Below, piece by piece: positions 8,240 through 16,565 of a stretch of 64,000 nt of DNA. Where the stretch lies: NCBI RefSeq assembly GCF_002042965.1, contig NZ_MZNT01000018.1:62001-126000 (forward strand), written 5' to 3'. Source of the stretch: Paenibacillus sp. 32352 (lineage in GTDB: Bacteria > Bacillota > Bacilli > Paenibacillales > NBRC-103111). The notes beneath the pieces were generated by a model, which saw nothing but the letters and a program-made list of their open reading frames with translations, did not search any database and was not told where the DNA came from. Numbering within the stretch: position 1 is the first letter of the stretch; each line of letters opens with the position of its first letter. A program made the translations under genes and the position numbers.

Positions 8240-9835
8240 TTAAGGTTTGGACGTTGGCTTGGGTGGCGACGGTTTTTGATCGTTTCCTTCCCGGACAGCG
8301 TCTGCAGAGATGAATCCCGGCCGAGTGTTCATTTTCCACCATGGCATACGAATGAATACATCCTTTAAATTTCGCTTTACCAGCGGGGCAAGAGGCATCA
8401 AGTACGGTACCCCGAAGGAGCGTATGCTTGCCGTGTGAATGAGCAGCACCATTAGGCCGGACATAATGCCGAACAGCCCGAGGGTTGCCCCGAGGAGCAT
8501 GAGCGAGAAGCGGATCAGCCGTGCGGCTATAGCCATGTTAATAGCCGGGATGACAAAGTTGGAAATGGCCGTAAACGATACGACAATGACCATCGCGCCG
8601 GAGACGAGTCCGGCTTGTACGGCAGCCTGTCCCAGAACCAGCGCCCCTACGATCGAAATGGCCGGGCCGATGACACGCGGCATTCGGACGCCTGCCTCGC
8701 GGAGCACTTCGAAGGTCAGCTCCATCAGCAGCGCCTCTAGCAGTGCAGGGAACGGCACGCCCTCCCGTTGGGCGGCTAGGCCTATCAGGAGCGTGGTTGG
8801 CAGCATTTCCTGGTGAAAGGTCGTGATTGCGATGTAGAGTGAAGGAAGCAGCATGGAAATGAGAAACGAGCCGAAGCGGATCAGTCTTAAGAACGAAGCG
8901 ATATCGTATCTCTGGTAATAATCCTCGCTGGATTGAAAAAATTTAAAGAAGGTCACCGGGGCGAGCAGGACAAAGGGCGTCCCTTCAACAACAATGATAA
9001 CTTGCCCTTCCAATATCCCCGCCGCAGCCGCATCGGGACGCTCGGTGTTCATAATCGTCGGAAACGTCGAGAAGGGGGAATCCTCAATGAATTCCTCAAT
9101 ATATCCGCTTTCCAGTATGCTGTCGGTATGGATGGTATCCAACCGACGGTGGACTTCCGCAACGACCTGGCTATCCGCCACACCCATCAAATAAATGACG
9201 GCTACATTCGTCTGAGTTCTCGTTCCTATGACCTTTAGCTCGATACGAAGATCGGGCGACTTGATTTTGCGCCTTATCAGAGAGGTGTTGATCCGCAAAT
9301 TTTCCGTGAAGCCTTCCTTCGGCCCGCGAATCACGGTCTGAGAGCTGGGCTCCTCTACGCCGCGCATATTGCCGCCCACGGTGTCTGCAGTCAGGGCTGT
9401 GCTGCAGCCGTTCAATAAAATAACGGTCATGCCGTTGAATAGAGCCTGATAGATTTCCTCCAGCTTATAGGCTTCCTTCACCCCGCCGACAGAAATGGCC
9501 TGCTGCTGAAGAAAGGAATAGAACCCGTTGGTGTCATCGGGAGTGGTTGTAAGCTCGGACAGCTTGGAAATTTCGGCAATCAGCTGATTGACGGTTGGCG
9601 TGTCCACCAGTCCGTCGACATAAATGAGAGCATACCGATGCTGATCCTGATTCGAGAGCTGGCGAATGATGATGTCGGAGCTTGCTCCGAGCCGGGAACG
9701 GATCGCCTGAAGATTAACCTCCAACTGCGGGGAGAGCAAGGAGGCGTCCTGCCCCTGTCCGATGCTTTGCTCATTTCCTGCTGCTTTCGGCTTACTATGC
9801 CGCCAAAGAGACATCCACTTTTTGAGCATTCCCAT
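8240..9835 (-). CDS. Germinant receptor A subunit (GerAA/GerKA family)
   Basis: 531 residues from the ATG at 9835 (MGMLKKWMSLWRHS). The frame opens earlier at 9913, but AGAGGT directly upstream of 9835 and the family N-terminus favour the later start. The large N-terminal soluble domain carries NTSLIRRKIKSPDLRIE, typical of GerAA. Four to six membrane helices follow, including LPSLYIAITTFHQEMLPTTLL. GerA-type subunits form oligomeric ion channels in the spore inner membrane. It is the first gene of the operon A-B-C-D-like-B. Confidence 0.92.
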   Translation of the reverse strand: MGMLKKWMSLWRHSKPKAAGNEQSIGQGQDASLLSPQLEVNLQAIRSRLGASSDIIIRQLSNQDQHRYALIYVDGLVDTPTVNQLIAEISKLSELTTTPDDTNGFYSFLQQQAISVGGVKEAYKLEEIYQALFNGMTVILLNGCSTALTADTVGGNMRGVEEPSSQTVIRGPKEGFTENLRINTSLIRRKIKSPDLRIELKVIGTRTQTNVAVIYLMGVADSQVVAEVHRRLDTIHTDSILESGYIEEFIEDSPFSTFPTIMNTERPDAAAAGILEGQVIIVVEGTPFVLLAPVTFFKFFQSSEDYYQRYDIASFLRLIRFGSFLISMLLPSLYIAITTFHQEMLPTTLLIGLAAQREGVPFPALLEALLMELTFEVLREAGVRMPRVIGPAISIVGALVLGQAAVQAGLVSGAMVIVVSFTAISNFVIPAINMAIAARLIRFSLMLLGATLGLFGIMSGLMVLLIHTASIRSFGVPYLMPLAPLVKRNLKDVFIRMPWWKMNTRPGFISADAVREGNDQKPSPPKPTSKP

Positions 9836-9864
9836 AGGTACCTCTTTTATAAAAGATGTATGCT

Positions 9865-9893
9865 TACTATTTCCCGAATTTCCAATTTGATGC
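9865..9893 (-). promoter_or_regulatory. Possible sigma-G-type promoter for the ger operon
   Basis: On the minus strand GCATC (9893-9889) is followed after 17 bp by AATAGTA (9871-9865), 30 bp before the A-subunit start. These resemble the forespore sigma-G elements gCATR and CATnnTA, with one mismatch in each. Receptor operons in Bacillus are sigma-G dependent. The match is short and could be chance. Confidence 0.3.
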
Positions 9894-9930
9894 ATCATGC
9901 TCTTGGCGGGCATAGCTGTCCGAAGAACGC

Positions 9931-9964
9931 AAAAAAGCCTGATAAAGCACGGGCTTTATCAGGC
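9931..9964 (-). terminator. Intrinsic terminator after the HPP-like gene
   Basis: GCCTGATAAAGC (9937-9948) and GCTTTATCAGGC (9953-9964) are a perfect 12 bp inverted repeat. On the minus strand it is followed by six T. It separates the HPP-like gene from the ger operon, so the latter needs its own promoter. Confidence 0.85.
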
Positions 9965-9990
9965 AGGGAATATTATGTAGGGTTGAAGCA

Positions 9991-10473
9991 TCAGCTGCTG
10001 GCATCAACAGAGCCGCTTTTTCTTTTCCCCCAGGGAAGCTCCTTTTTCACGGCAGCTATTTCTATAAGCTGTGTGAGGGAGAGCAGCAGCAGCAAGCCGC
10101 TCAAGGAAATCAGCACGGCAAGAGGCAGCGTCCACAGGTGGTCCGGCTGGGCAAAATAGGGGACAAGCGCGATGGCCAGCACCGGCGGTGCATTGAGCTT
10201 GAACTTTTGGATCAAGATAATCGTCAGCAGCGTAGCCGCCAAAAAGGAAATCATCCCTGTATGCGACAGGTAGAGGGCGGAGCTGACCAAAGATGCTGTA
10301 CAGGCCCCGGCAATCATTTTGCCGAAATCCTTGAACGAGAAGGCCCGGGTAATAAACAAATAAGAAAAGGCGCCCAGCGTAGGATAAAAAATCATTTTGA
10401 TGCTCGGGATTTGTTGGGAAAGCCAGTAAATCAGCATTAAATAAAAGCAAATAGCGATAATTTTCAGATTCAA
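9991..10473 (-). CDS. HPP-family-like integral membrane protein
   Basis: 160 residues with four to five hydrophobic helices, including FYPTLGAFSYLFITRAF and LNAPPVLAIALVP. The layout and the PP motif before a helix resemble HPP-family membrane proteins, some of which are linked to nitrite transport. The cytosolic tail is basic (KKELPWGKRKSG). It has its own terminator downstream and lies between araC and gerA on the same strand. No function is assigned; the family call is by eye. Confidence 0.55.
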   Translation of the reverse strand: MNLKIIAICFYLMLIYWLSQQIPSIKMIFYPTLGAFSYLFITRAFSFKDFGKMIAGACTASLVSSALYLSHTGMISFLAATLLTIILIQKFKLNAPPVLAIALVPYFAQPDHLWTLPLAVLISLSGLLLLLSLTQLIEIAAVKKELPWGKRKSGSVDASS

Positions 10474-10613
10474 TGTAAGCAGCGTCCTTTTGTGAAAATA
10501 TAGAGTAATGGCATCGGAATAACGATCAATTGTCTCGGACCATCTTACTATGCACCGTAAATCTCGTCAATAGGGAAGTCCAACTGATGGCTATGGGAGA
10601 CTTTCCGACCCGA

Positions 10614-11444
10614 TTACCCTTGTTTCCGGTACCGTCCTGGCGGGACACCGACGATCCGCTTGAACATGCGAATAAAATTGGAATAGTCATTAAATCCTGA
10701 CAGCTGGCAGGCATCGGTCACATTATGCCCCTCATTCAGCAGCTTCTTGGCCTGTGCGATCCGCTTCAGCAAAATATACTCATGGATGGTGCTTCCGATA
10801 CTACGGCGAAATAACCGGCTCAAATAATAGCGGTTCATGAAGAATTGCTGTTCGAGTGCCTCCAACGATAGATCGTGATCCAGATGATGATCGATATAAT
10901 CAAGCACAGGAGCCAGCTTCTCCGGAACGATGGACGACGGGATCGGAGACAGATTGTGCATAAAGGCGCGGTTAAGCAGCACGAGCAGCTCTATCGTATA
11001 AGCGGAGAGCAGGATATCCGATCCGTCGGACGGGTCGCCGGACAAGGAATCGATCTTTTGATACAAAGCGACCAGCTCCTCCAATTGATGAGGGAGCAGC
11101 TGGATTTTATTTTGTTCTCCAAGGGGACGGTTCGTAAAGCAGTTCAGCAGATCCAGGGAAAACGATGAATTGAGCTGCCGAACGGTTTCGGGATCAAAAT
11201 GAATGACAATATTCTCGTAGGGGGCATGCGACTGAAATGTCGCTTTATGCAGCTCTCGGTTGTTCATGACCAACAGATCGCCGTAGGCTAACGGATACAC
11301 CTTTTTCTCGATAAAATAATGGACATCGCCGCGGATAAAGAAGTAGATTTCAAAGCGGTCGTGAAGATGGAAATCCATTTTCAGGGGATGCTCCGTTCGC
11401 CTGTGAGCGTAATGAATTCCTTCTATTTGATGGGAAATACGCAT
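10614..11444 (-). CDS. AraC-family transcription regulator with cupin sensor domain
   Basis: 276 residues. The N-terminal cupin-like half (LHDRFEIYFFIRGDVHYFI) probably binds a sugar or related ligand. The C-terminal double helix-turn-helix spans about 180-275 and ends with the AraC signature region FNDYSNFIRMFKRIVGVPPGRYR. A GGAGGTG site precedes the ATG. It is divergent from the oxidoreductase at 11592, with 147 bp between them, the usual arrangement for a dedicated regulator of that gene. The ligand is unknown. Confidence 0.88.
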   Translation of the reverse strand: MRISHQIEGIHYAHRRTEHPLKMDFHLHDRFEIYFFIRGDVHYFIEKKVYPLAYGDLLVMNNRELHKATFQSHAPYENIVIHFDPETVRQLNSSFSLDLLNCFTNRPLGEQNKIQLLPHQLEELVALYQKIDSLSGDPSDGSDILLSAYTIELLVLLNRAFMHNLSPIPSSIVPEKLAPVLDYIDHHLDHDLSLEALEQQFFMNRYYLSRLFRRSIGSTIHEYILLKRIAQAKKLLNEGHNVTDACQLSGFNDYSNFIRMFKRIVGVPPGRYRKQG

Positions 11445-11591
11445 GGATGTGCACCTCCGGACAAAAAGTCAAAAAAAGCAATAAATACGGCAATTCATGC
11501 AAGGAATTTGTTTTTATTATAGCTCATTATAAAATAGAAATGAAAGCGTGTTACCATTCGGCGCGCAACCTATAAGAAATCAGGTGAAAAC

Positions 11592-12608
11592 GTGAAATCA
11601 TTGGGAACAGCCATTATCGGGTGCGGTTCTATTTCGAGCGTCCATTTGAAGGCTATCGCAGGCCTCGAGCTGGCACAATTAAAGGCCGTTGTGGACGTCA
11701 ACGAAAGCTTGGCGCAAAAAGCGGCGGCAGCATACGGATGCGATTATTACACCGACTACAAGGAAATGCTGAAGCGCGATGATATCCAAGTGGTTCATAT
11801 TTGTACAGGCCACTATCTGCATGCTCCCATGACAGTCGACGCATTGAAGGCAGGCAAGCATGTACTGACGGAGAAGCCGATGGCGGAGAATAAGGCTTCC
11901 GCCCAAACGATGCTGGACGCCGCCAAAGAGCATACGGATGTTCAGCTGGGCGTTATTTTCCAAAATCGTTACAACCCATCGTCCAAGCGTATGAAGCAGG
12001 CGGTTCAGTCCGGGGAATTCGGCAAGCTGCTGTGCATGAAGGGCATCGTCACCTGGTCCCGCGGACCTGCTTATTACGAAACGGAATGGAAGGGCAAATG
12101 GGCTACCGAAGGCGGAGGCGTACTGATCAACCAGGCGATTCATACGCTGGATTTGCTCCAATGGTTAGGCGGGGACATCGCCATCGTCAAGGGCAGCATT
12201 TCCAACGATTCGCTCGAGGGTGTCATTGAGGTGGAGGACTCCGCTCATGCGTTCATTCAATTCAAGAACGATGTAAAAGCCGTCTTTTATGCAACGAATG
12301 CATACGGCAAGAGCACGCCTATCGAAGTCGAGCTGATCTTCGAGAATGCCGTCCTGTCGCAGCGCGGAGATACGCTGTATCTGGATCAAAACGGCAAGCA
12401 GACCGTTCTCGCGGAGCCGCTCAAGAACGACCTGGGAGAAAAAGCTTATTGGGGCGTCAGCCATCAGTTCCAGATTCGCGATTTCTATGAGCATATACTG
12501 CAAGGCAAGCACTTCTGGCTTGACGGTCCTGAAGGGTACAAGGCGTTCCGCCTTGTTATGGATATTTATGAATCATCCCGCATCGGGCAAAAAATCATAT
12601 ACAGCTAG
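11592..12608 (+). CDS. Gfo/Idh/MocA-family NAD(P)-dependent oxidoreductase
   Basis: 338 residues from a GTG start at 11592 behind an AGGTG site. The Rossmann motif is GCGSIS near residue 10. The family EKP motif is in LTEKPMAENK near residue 98, with a C-terminal alpha/beta substrate domain following. Members oxidise sugars, inositols or sugar acids. The divergent AraC regulator suggests sugar control. There is no transporter next to it. The substrate cannot be named from the sequence. Confidence 0.9.
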   Translation: MKSLGTAIIGCGSISSVHLKAIAGLELAQLKAVVDVNESLAQKAAAAYGCDYYTDYKEMLKRDDIQVVHICTGHYLHAPMTVDALKAGKHVLTEKPMAENKASAQTMLDAAKEHTDVQLGVIFQNRYNPSSKRMKQAVQSGEFGKLLCMKGIVTWSRGPAYYETEWKGKWATEGGGVLINQAIHTLDLLQWLGGDIAIVKGSISNDSLEGVIEVEDSAHAFIQFKNDVKAVFYATNAYGKSTPIEVELIFENAVLSQRGDTLYLDQNGKQTVLAEPLKNDLGEKAYWGVSHQFQIRDFYEHILQGKHFWLDGPEGYKAFRLVMDIYESSRIGQKIIYS

Positions 12609-12625
12609 TGGCATGATGAACAGGC

Positions 12626-12666
12626 AAGGCCGTTCTTGGAGCTTATGACTCCGAGGACGGCCTTTT
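12626..12666 (+). terminator. Terminator after the oxidoreductase gene
   Basis: AAGGCCGTTCTTGGA (12626-12640) pairs with TCCGAGGACGGCCTT, allowing two G-U pairs, and is followed by TTTGTCT. Confidence 0.8.
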
Positions 12667-12789
12667 GTCTGTGTATGACAAAATGACCCGTCCATTCATG
12701 GAGACCATTCTCTATGGAGTCTCATATTCTAGTAATGCAAGACGGTGATAGAAAGGCAGAACGTTGATAGAAAGGAGAGAAGGAGAGAA

Positions 12790-13827
12790 TTGATAGCCTG
12801 CGTAACCGGCGTTGGCATTGTGCTGACGCTCATTTTCGTATTTTCACAATGGGGGATACCGCTCTTTCTTCCCTTGCTGCTATTCCTCGAACCGGCAGGG
12901 ACGCCGTCTTTGCAGACCCTTCTTTTCTATGGTTTCTTCATCTCCTTGGTATACGGTTGTGGGGGGTTGATAGGCTTTGTTATGCTGTATCGTCTGAGCG
13001 GAGTTTGGATGCGAGCAGGATCGCCCGCTGAGCTGCCGCAGACGGTCACAGCTGAGCGAGTGCGAATGGATCAGGAGAGGCGAAGCGACATGGAGCTGTC
13101 CAAGCGAATTCAGCAATCGGTGCTGCCCAAGCCGGTCCGAACCCCATATATTGCGATCAAGGGACTGCATCTTCCGTCAGAGCAAGTATCGGGGGATATG
13201 TACATGTGGACGCTGCAGCAGGAGCATGGAGCGCGGGTCGTCTTGATGGATGTCATGGGCCACGGTGTATCCGCCTCTCTGGTCGGCATGTACATGCACG
13301 CTTTCTTGCAGACGCTGCTTCCGAGCCTCGAAGACCCGAGGGCAATGATGAGCCGGCTGAATTCGCGAATTTGTGAGCTGGTTCGTTCCGGAGAGAGGGA
13401 GGGGGACGCCCTCTACTGCACGGCTATTTGTCTGGGAGCGGATGCGCTGGGCAAACGGGTGGAGTATGTCAATGCAGGCCATCCGTACGGAATGATGCTG
13501 GAAGACGGGGAGCGGATCTCGGAGCTGGTATCCGGGGGGATGCCTCTTGGCATCGATCCTGCGGCCGTCTTCGATAGAGGAGTGTTTACTTATCGGGAGC
13601 AAGCCCGAATAGTCCTTTTTACCGACGGTTTGTTTGAGCTATTCGGATCTTCACCCAGTGTAACGGCGGAGAGAATAGAGCAGCTGCTCCGGGACTGCAG
13701 CCGAGCGGACTCGGATTGTTTTATGGCACAGCTGGAGGCGGAGTTAAGCAATATAGCCTATAGGCCAGACGATATATGCGTCATAGTGATGGATCTTAAG
13801 GATGGACAATCTCAGAACGATCGATAG
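12790..13827 (+). CDS. Membrane-anchored PP2C/SpoIIE-type serine phosphatase (RsbU-like)
   Basis: 345 residues from the TTG at 12790. Two hydrophobic helices (about 5-25 and 45-70) are followed by a short helical linker (MDQERRSDMELSKRIQQSVLP) and a SpoIIE/RsbU PP2C domain. Metal-binding motifs are VSGDMYMW and LMDVMGHG, with NAGHPYGMML and LFTDGLFE further on. The frame also contains a GTG at 12745, but only the TTG has Shine-Dalgarno-like AAAGGAG/AAGGAG upstream. Such enzymes dephosphorylate STAS anti-anti-sigma proteins. The next genes encode the matching kinase-type ATPase and STAS protein. Confidence 0.88.
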   Translation: MIACVTGVGIVLTLIFVFSQWGIPLFLPLLLFLEPAGTPSLQTLLFYGFFISLVYGCGGLIGFVMLYRLSGVWMRAGSPAELPQTVTAERVRMDQERRSDMELSKRIQQSVLPKPVRTPYIAIKGLHLPSEQVSGDMYMWTLQQEHGARVVLMDVMGHGVSASLVGMYMHAFLQTLLPSLEDPRAMMSRLNSRICELVRSGEREGDALYCTAICLGADALGKRVEYVNAGHPYGMMLEDGERISELVSGGMPLGIDPAAVFDRGVFTYREQARIVLFTDGLFELFGSSPSVTAERIEQLLRDCSRADSDCFMAQLEAELSNIAYRPDDICVIVMDLKDGQSQNDR

Positions 13828-13839
13828 GGAGTGACAGGA

Positions 13840-14343
13840 ATGGTTTTCATCACGATGGAAGGTACCCCATGCCAACGGTTCATAGATATGTCGGATGAAA
13901 TGTCAGAAAGCTTTATGAAGTATACGGGTATTGCCCACTACCGCAGGCTGTGCTGCGCTGTGCACGAGCTGGTCATTAATGCGGTCGAAGCCGCCGGACG
14001 GCAGCAAATGAACGGGGAGGATGCTTTGAGCTTGGACAACACGCTTTGGCTTAGGATGGAGGTGGAGGAAGGGGAAGTTATCGTTACGATTACGAATAAA
14101 TCGGCAGCTGGGGCGGCTGAGGCTATTCATGGCAAAAAAAGCTTATGCATGGAGGACCTGCTCCTGGAAGAAAGGGGCCGCGGGCTTCTGATCGCCAAGC
14201 GGTGGTCGGATCAGCTAACGTTTGACCAGAAAGAGGACGGTACGATGACGATTCAATTAAGGAAAAAAGGAGGTGATGCCTATGAGCAGCATCATGTACG
14301 ACCCCCAAGGGAGCGGCAAGGGTATACCTATCCATTACCATAG
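13840..14343 (+). CDS. HATPase_c serine kinase / anti-sigma-type factor (RsbW/SpoIIAB-like)
   Basis: 167 residues. The start is the ATG at 13840, 8 bp after AGGGAG; a GTG at 13831 in frame is less well placed. The N-box is HELVINAVEAA and the later glycine-rich box is ERGRGLLIAKRWSDQL. These define the GHKL ATPase fold of switch kinases that phosphorylate a STAS partner on Ser or Thr and may sequester an output protein. The gene lies 12 bp after the phosphatase gene and overlaps the STAS gene by 62 bp. No sigma factor gene is adjacent, so the client is unknown. Confidence 0.85.
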   Translation: MVFITMEGTPCQRFIDMSDEMSESFMKYTGIAHYRRLCCAVHELVINAVEAAGRQQMNGEDALSLDNTLWLRMEVEEGEVIVTITNKSAAGAAEAIHGKKSLCMEDLLLEERGRGLLIAKRWSDQLTFDQKEDGTMTIQLRKKGGDAYEQHHVRPPRERQGYTYPLP

Positions 14344-14698
14344 CAGACCGGTCGGGGCCTATCTCTATATTTTGTTGACAGGCAAGCTGACCTACGGGTA
14401 CGAAAGCAGGGCGAAGGAAGGGCTGCGCCGCGCAGTCAGGCCTGCCGAAGGGTATATGATCGACCTGTCCGGCTTGGCTTTAATCGATAGTACGGGCCTG
14501 GGCGTTCTTGTTCATTTTGTGCAAACCTACTGCAAGGACTGCAGAGGTGTGGCTGTTATTGTACAGGATGAGCTGATGAAGGAGCTGCTTGCAATAGCCA
14601 AGTTGGAGCTTCTGATGCCGATTTGTGAGAGTGTGCAGGAAGCCGTTCAGAGGCTGGACGAGATAGGGAAAGTTTTAGAGGAAGGGAGGGAGGAATAA
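14282..14698 (+). CDS. STAS-domain anti-anti-sigma-type protein (RsbV/SpoIIAA-like)
   Basis: 138 residues from the ATG at 14282, preceded by an almost full-length anti-SD match (AAAGGAGGTGAT). The STAS signature LSGLALIDSTGLGVLV places the phosphorylatable serine at S70, equivalent to S58 of SpoIIAA. It begins within the end of the ATPase gene and its TAA stop shares a base with the ATG of the next gene, so all four genes are tightly coupled. It should be the phospho-switch acted on by the flanking kinase and phosphatase. Confidence 0.88.
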   Translation: MSSIMYDPQGSGKGIPIHYHSRPVGAYLYILLTGKLTYGYESRAKEGLRRAVRPAEGYMIDLSGLALIDSTGLGVLVHFVQTYCKDCRGVAVIVQDELMKELLAIAKLELLMPICESVQEAVQRLDEIGKVLEEGREE

Positions 14699-15435
14699 TG
14701 AACCGGCTGCAGTCGTTAACGGACAGAATGAGCAAGAAGGATTTGCTGTACGGATTTGTTATTGTCGATATGACGATCCTGCTGATTGCCGTCGGAGTTT
14801 GGAAGTTCCATACTTCACGCGAGGTGATAGACCAGATTTCCTTGGGTTCGGCGTTCACAACGATCTTGCTGGCGGTAGTCGCCATGGTATATTCCTATAT
14901 TCAAGCCTACGAGGCTTCTGCTCAAAACCGGATGGTTCAGGAGGCTCTCATCAAAATCAGCGAGAAGGTGGACGAGTTCGGCAAAATGAAAGAGGAGCTG
15001 ATTACGCTGCGGCATGATACAAGGTCCTACAACGAACACATTCTGGAATCGCTCAACCGGTTTGTGAAGGAGGCGTCGGAGCATGTCGATTCTATCTTCG
15101 AGGTGCTTCGTGAAAAGGGGCTGGAGGTGCCGGAGGAGGTGGAGAAGGACATCGCTTCATCTTACCGTGACAAGTTCAACAGCGAGCTTTCGGCGATTCG
15201 TTCCCGGTTCATGGCAAATCAGGAGAAGCTGCTGACCAGGGAGCTGATAGCCCTCGTACAAAATCATCTCCAAAAGGGGTATGAGCTTACCATGCTGGAG
15301 CTGGTCGATTTATTGGTCTACGAGGGGGTCGAATTCGAAGGCAAGGAGCTGCTTGAAGCCTTGACCTCGCTGGAGCAGCTGGGGCTTCTGCAAATCGTCC
15401 CTTCCGAGCGCGGCCGCTCCGTCAAGATAATATAA
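14698..15435 (+). CDS. Unknown membrane protein with coiled coil and possible C-terminal winged helix
   Basis: 245 residues, not recognised. Two hydrophobic helices (about 18-36 and 50-67) form a hairpin. A long charged helical region follows (about 70-130, heptad-like, containing EALIKISEKVDEFGKMKEEL). The last ~70 residues alternate short helices and end LEQLGLLQIVPSERGRSVKII, which looks like a winged-helix fold. The start overlaps the STAS stop by one base, so it is the fourth cistron of the switch operon. As the only non-switch gene it is a candidate output or input of the module. This is inference from context. Confidence 0.7.
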   Translation: MNRLQSLTDRMSKKDLLYGFVIVDMTILLIAVGVWKFHTSREVIDQISLGSAFTTILLAVVAMVYSYIQAYEASAQNRMVQEALIKISEKVDEFGKMKEELITLRHDTRSYNEHILESLNRFVKEASEHVDSIFEVLREKGLEVPEEVEKDIASSYRDKFNSELSAIRSRFMANQEKLLTRELIALVQNHLQKGYELTMLELVDLLVYEGVEFEGKELLEALTSLEQLGLLQIVPSERGRSVKII

Positions 15436-15452
15436 GCTTCGATCGGACAAAA

Positions 15453-15509
15453 AAGCTCCCGCGGCTTTCCCATTTACGGAAAATGGACTATCCGGGGGAG
15501 CTTCTCTCT
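15453..15509. terminator. Shared terminator between convergent genes
   Basis: AAGCTCCC (15453-15460) pairs with GGGAGCTT (15496-15503), with an inner TTTCC/GGAAA pairing. A T-rich tail follows on the plus side and TTTTTTGTCC on the minus side, so it can serve both the switch operon and the hydrolase gene. Confidence 0.75.
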
Positions 15510-15522
15510 TATTTAGCCTGCA

Positions 15523-16479
15523 TTACTGCTGCTGCGGCTGTTCAAGCCGGCTGTAAAATTGCAGGACTTTATCTTCATATTCCTCGGGGTGAACCGCATG
15601 GCTTTTTACATGATCCGCACCAGATGGCTTCCACGGCTCAAAACGGTCCGGATGCTTGGCCCACATCGTTTCGCTGTTTGGATACGGAACCGAATGATCA
15701 TCGGGACTATGTATAAACAAAATAGGCCTAGGGTAAATTCGATCCACCGCACTTAATCCGTCCACCTGATCGGGGTCAATCCCGGTAAGCTGCGGCAAAA
15801 TGCCCAGTATCAGCGGCGTAAACGGAATATTCGGCAAATGGGACCAGACCGGCAAATTCTCCTTCAGATAGCGGGTCAAATGATTGAACGGGCTATCTGC
15901 AACCACACCGGCGACGCCGGGCTCGTCCGCTGCTGCGAGCAGCGCGGTGCTGGCTCCCATGGAAAATCCGTGCAAAGCTATAGGCTCCGGATGATTAGCC
16001 TTCATCCAATCTATAGCTCCAAGCAGGTCGTATTTCTCCAGATAGCCTACGGTTGTCAGTTCGCCTCCGGATTCACCGGAATTGCGAAAATCGAACATAA
16101 GTACGTTGTAACCCTGCTCTACAAACGTTTTGGACAGCTTAAGCGCCTCGGCATCCGTCTGCAGGCGGTTCTTGCGATAGCCGTGCGCCATGATGATGTT
16201 CAGCTTGGCTGGGGAGGATTCGCTTGGCAGAAGCCAGCCCTTAAGATCGACATCATGCGTCCTGCTCGGAAATTGCACCTGCTCGAACGCCATGCCGTAC
16301 TGTTCCGGAGTTTCCTTCAGCGGCTGGCGGACAGGATGCGTGAGCTTCCACCCGACATAGATGGACAGACCGACACAGGCGATCAGAAGCAGAACGAGGA
16401 TGCCGGCTCCCCACATGGCTTTTCGTTTGAATCTGCCGCGAGGGCGCGGGGCTCTCGTTATAGCAGGAGTAGGTCGCAT
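15523..16479 (-). CDS. Membrane-anchored alpha/beta hydrolase
   Basis: 318 residues from the ATG at 16479, chosen because AAAGGA lies 9 bp upstream. Earlier in-frame ATGs lack a spaced site. One N-terminal helix follows a basic segment (RGRFKRKAMWGAG). The hydrolase fold shows IIMAHGYRKNR, the nucleophile elbow GFSMGAS, the acid region HSPDDHSVP and the catalytic His in GADHVKSH. It resembles BAAT/peptidase S15-like esterases of Bacilli. The substrate is unknown. The membrane anchor puts the active site probably outside the cell. Confidence 0.82.
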   Translation of the reverse strand: MRPTPAITRAPRPRGRFKRKAMWGAGILVLLLIACVGLSIYVGWKLTHPVRQPLKETPEQYGMAFEQVQFPSRTHDVDLKGWLLPSESSPAKLNIIMAHGYRKNRLQTDAEALKLSKTFVEQGYNVLMFDFRNSGESGGELTTVGYLEKYDLLGAIDWMKANHPEPIALHGFSMGASTALLAAADEPGVAGVVADSPFNHLTRYLKENLPVWSHLPNIPFTPLILGILPQLTGIDPDQVDGLSAVDRIYPRPILFIHSPDDHSVPYPNSETMWAKHPDRFEPWKPSGADHVKSHAVHPEEYEDKVLQFYSRLEQPQQQ

Positions 16480-16565
16480 GAATTCCATTCCTTTCTTGTC
16501 TCGCGTTATTGCAGGTACATTATACGATAAGACGCCGGCAAACAACATCTATTTTTGTCAAAGCT

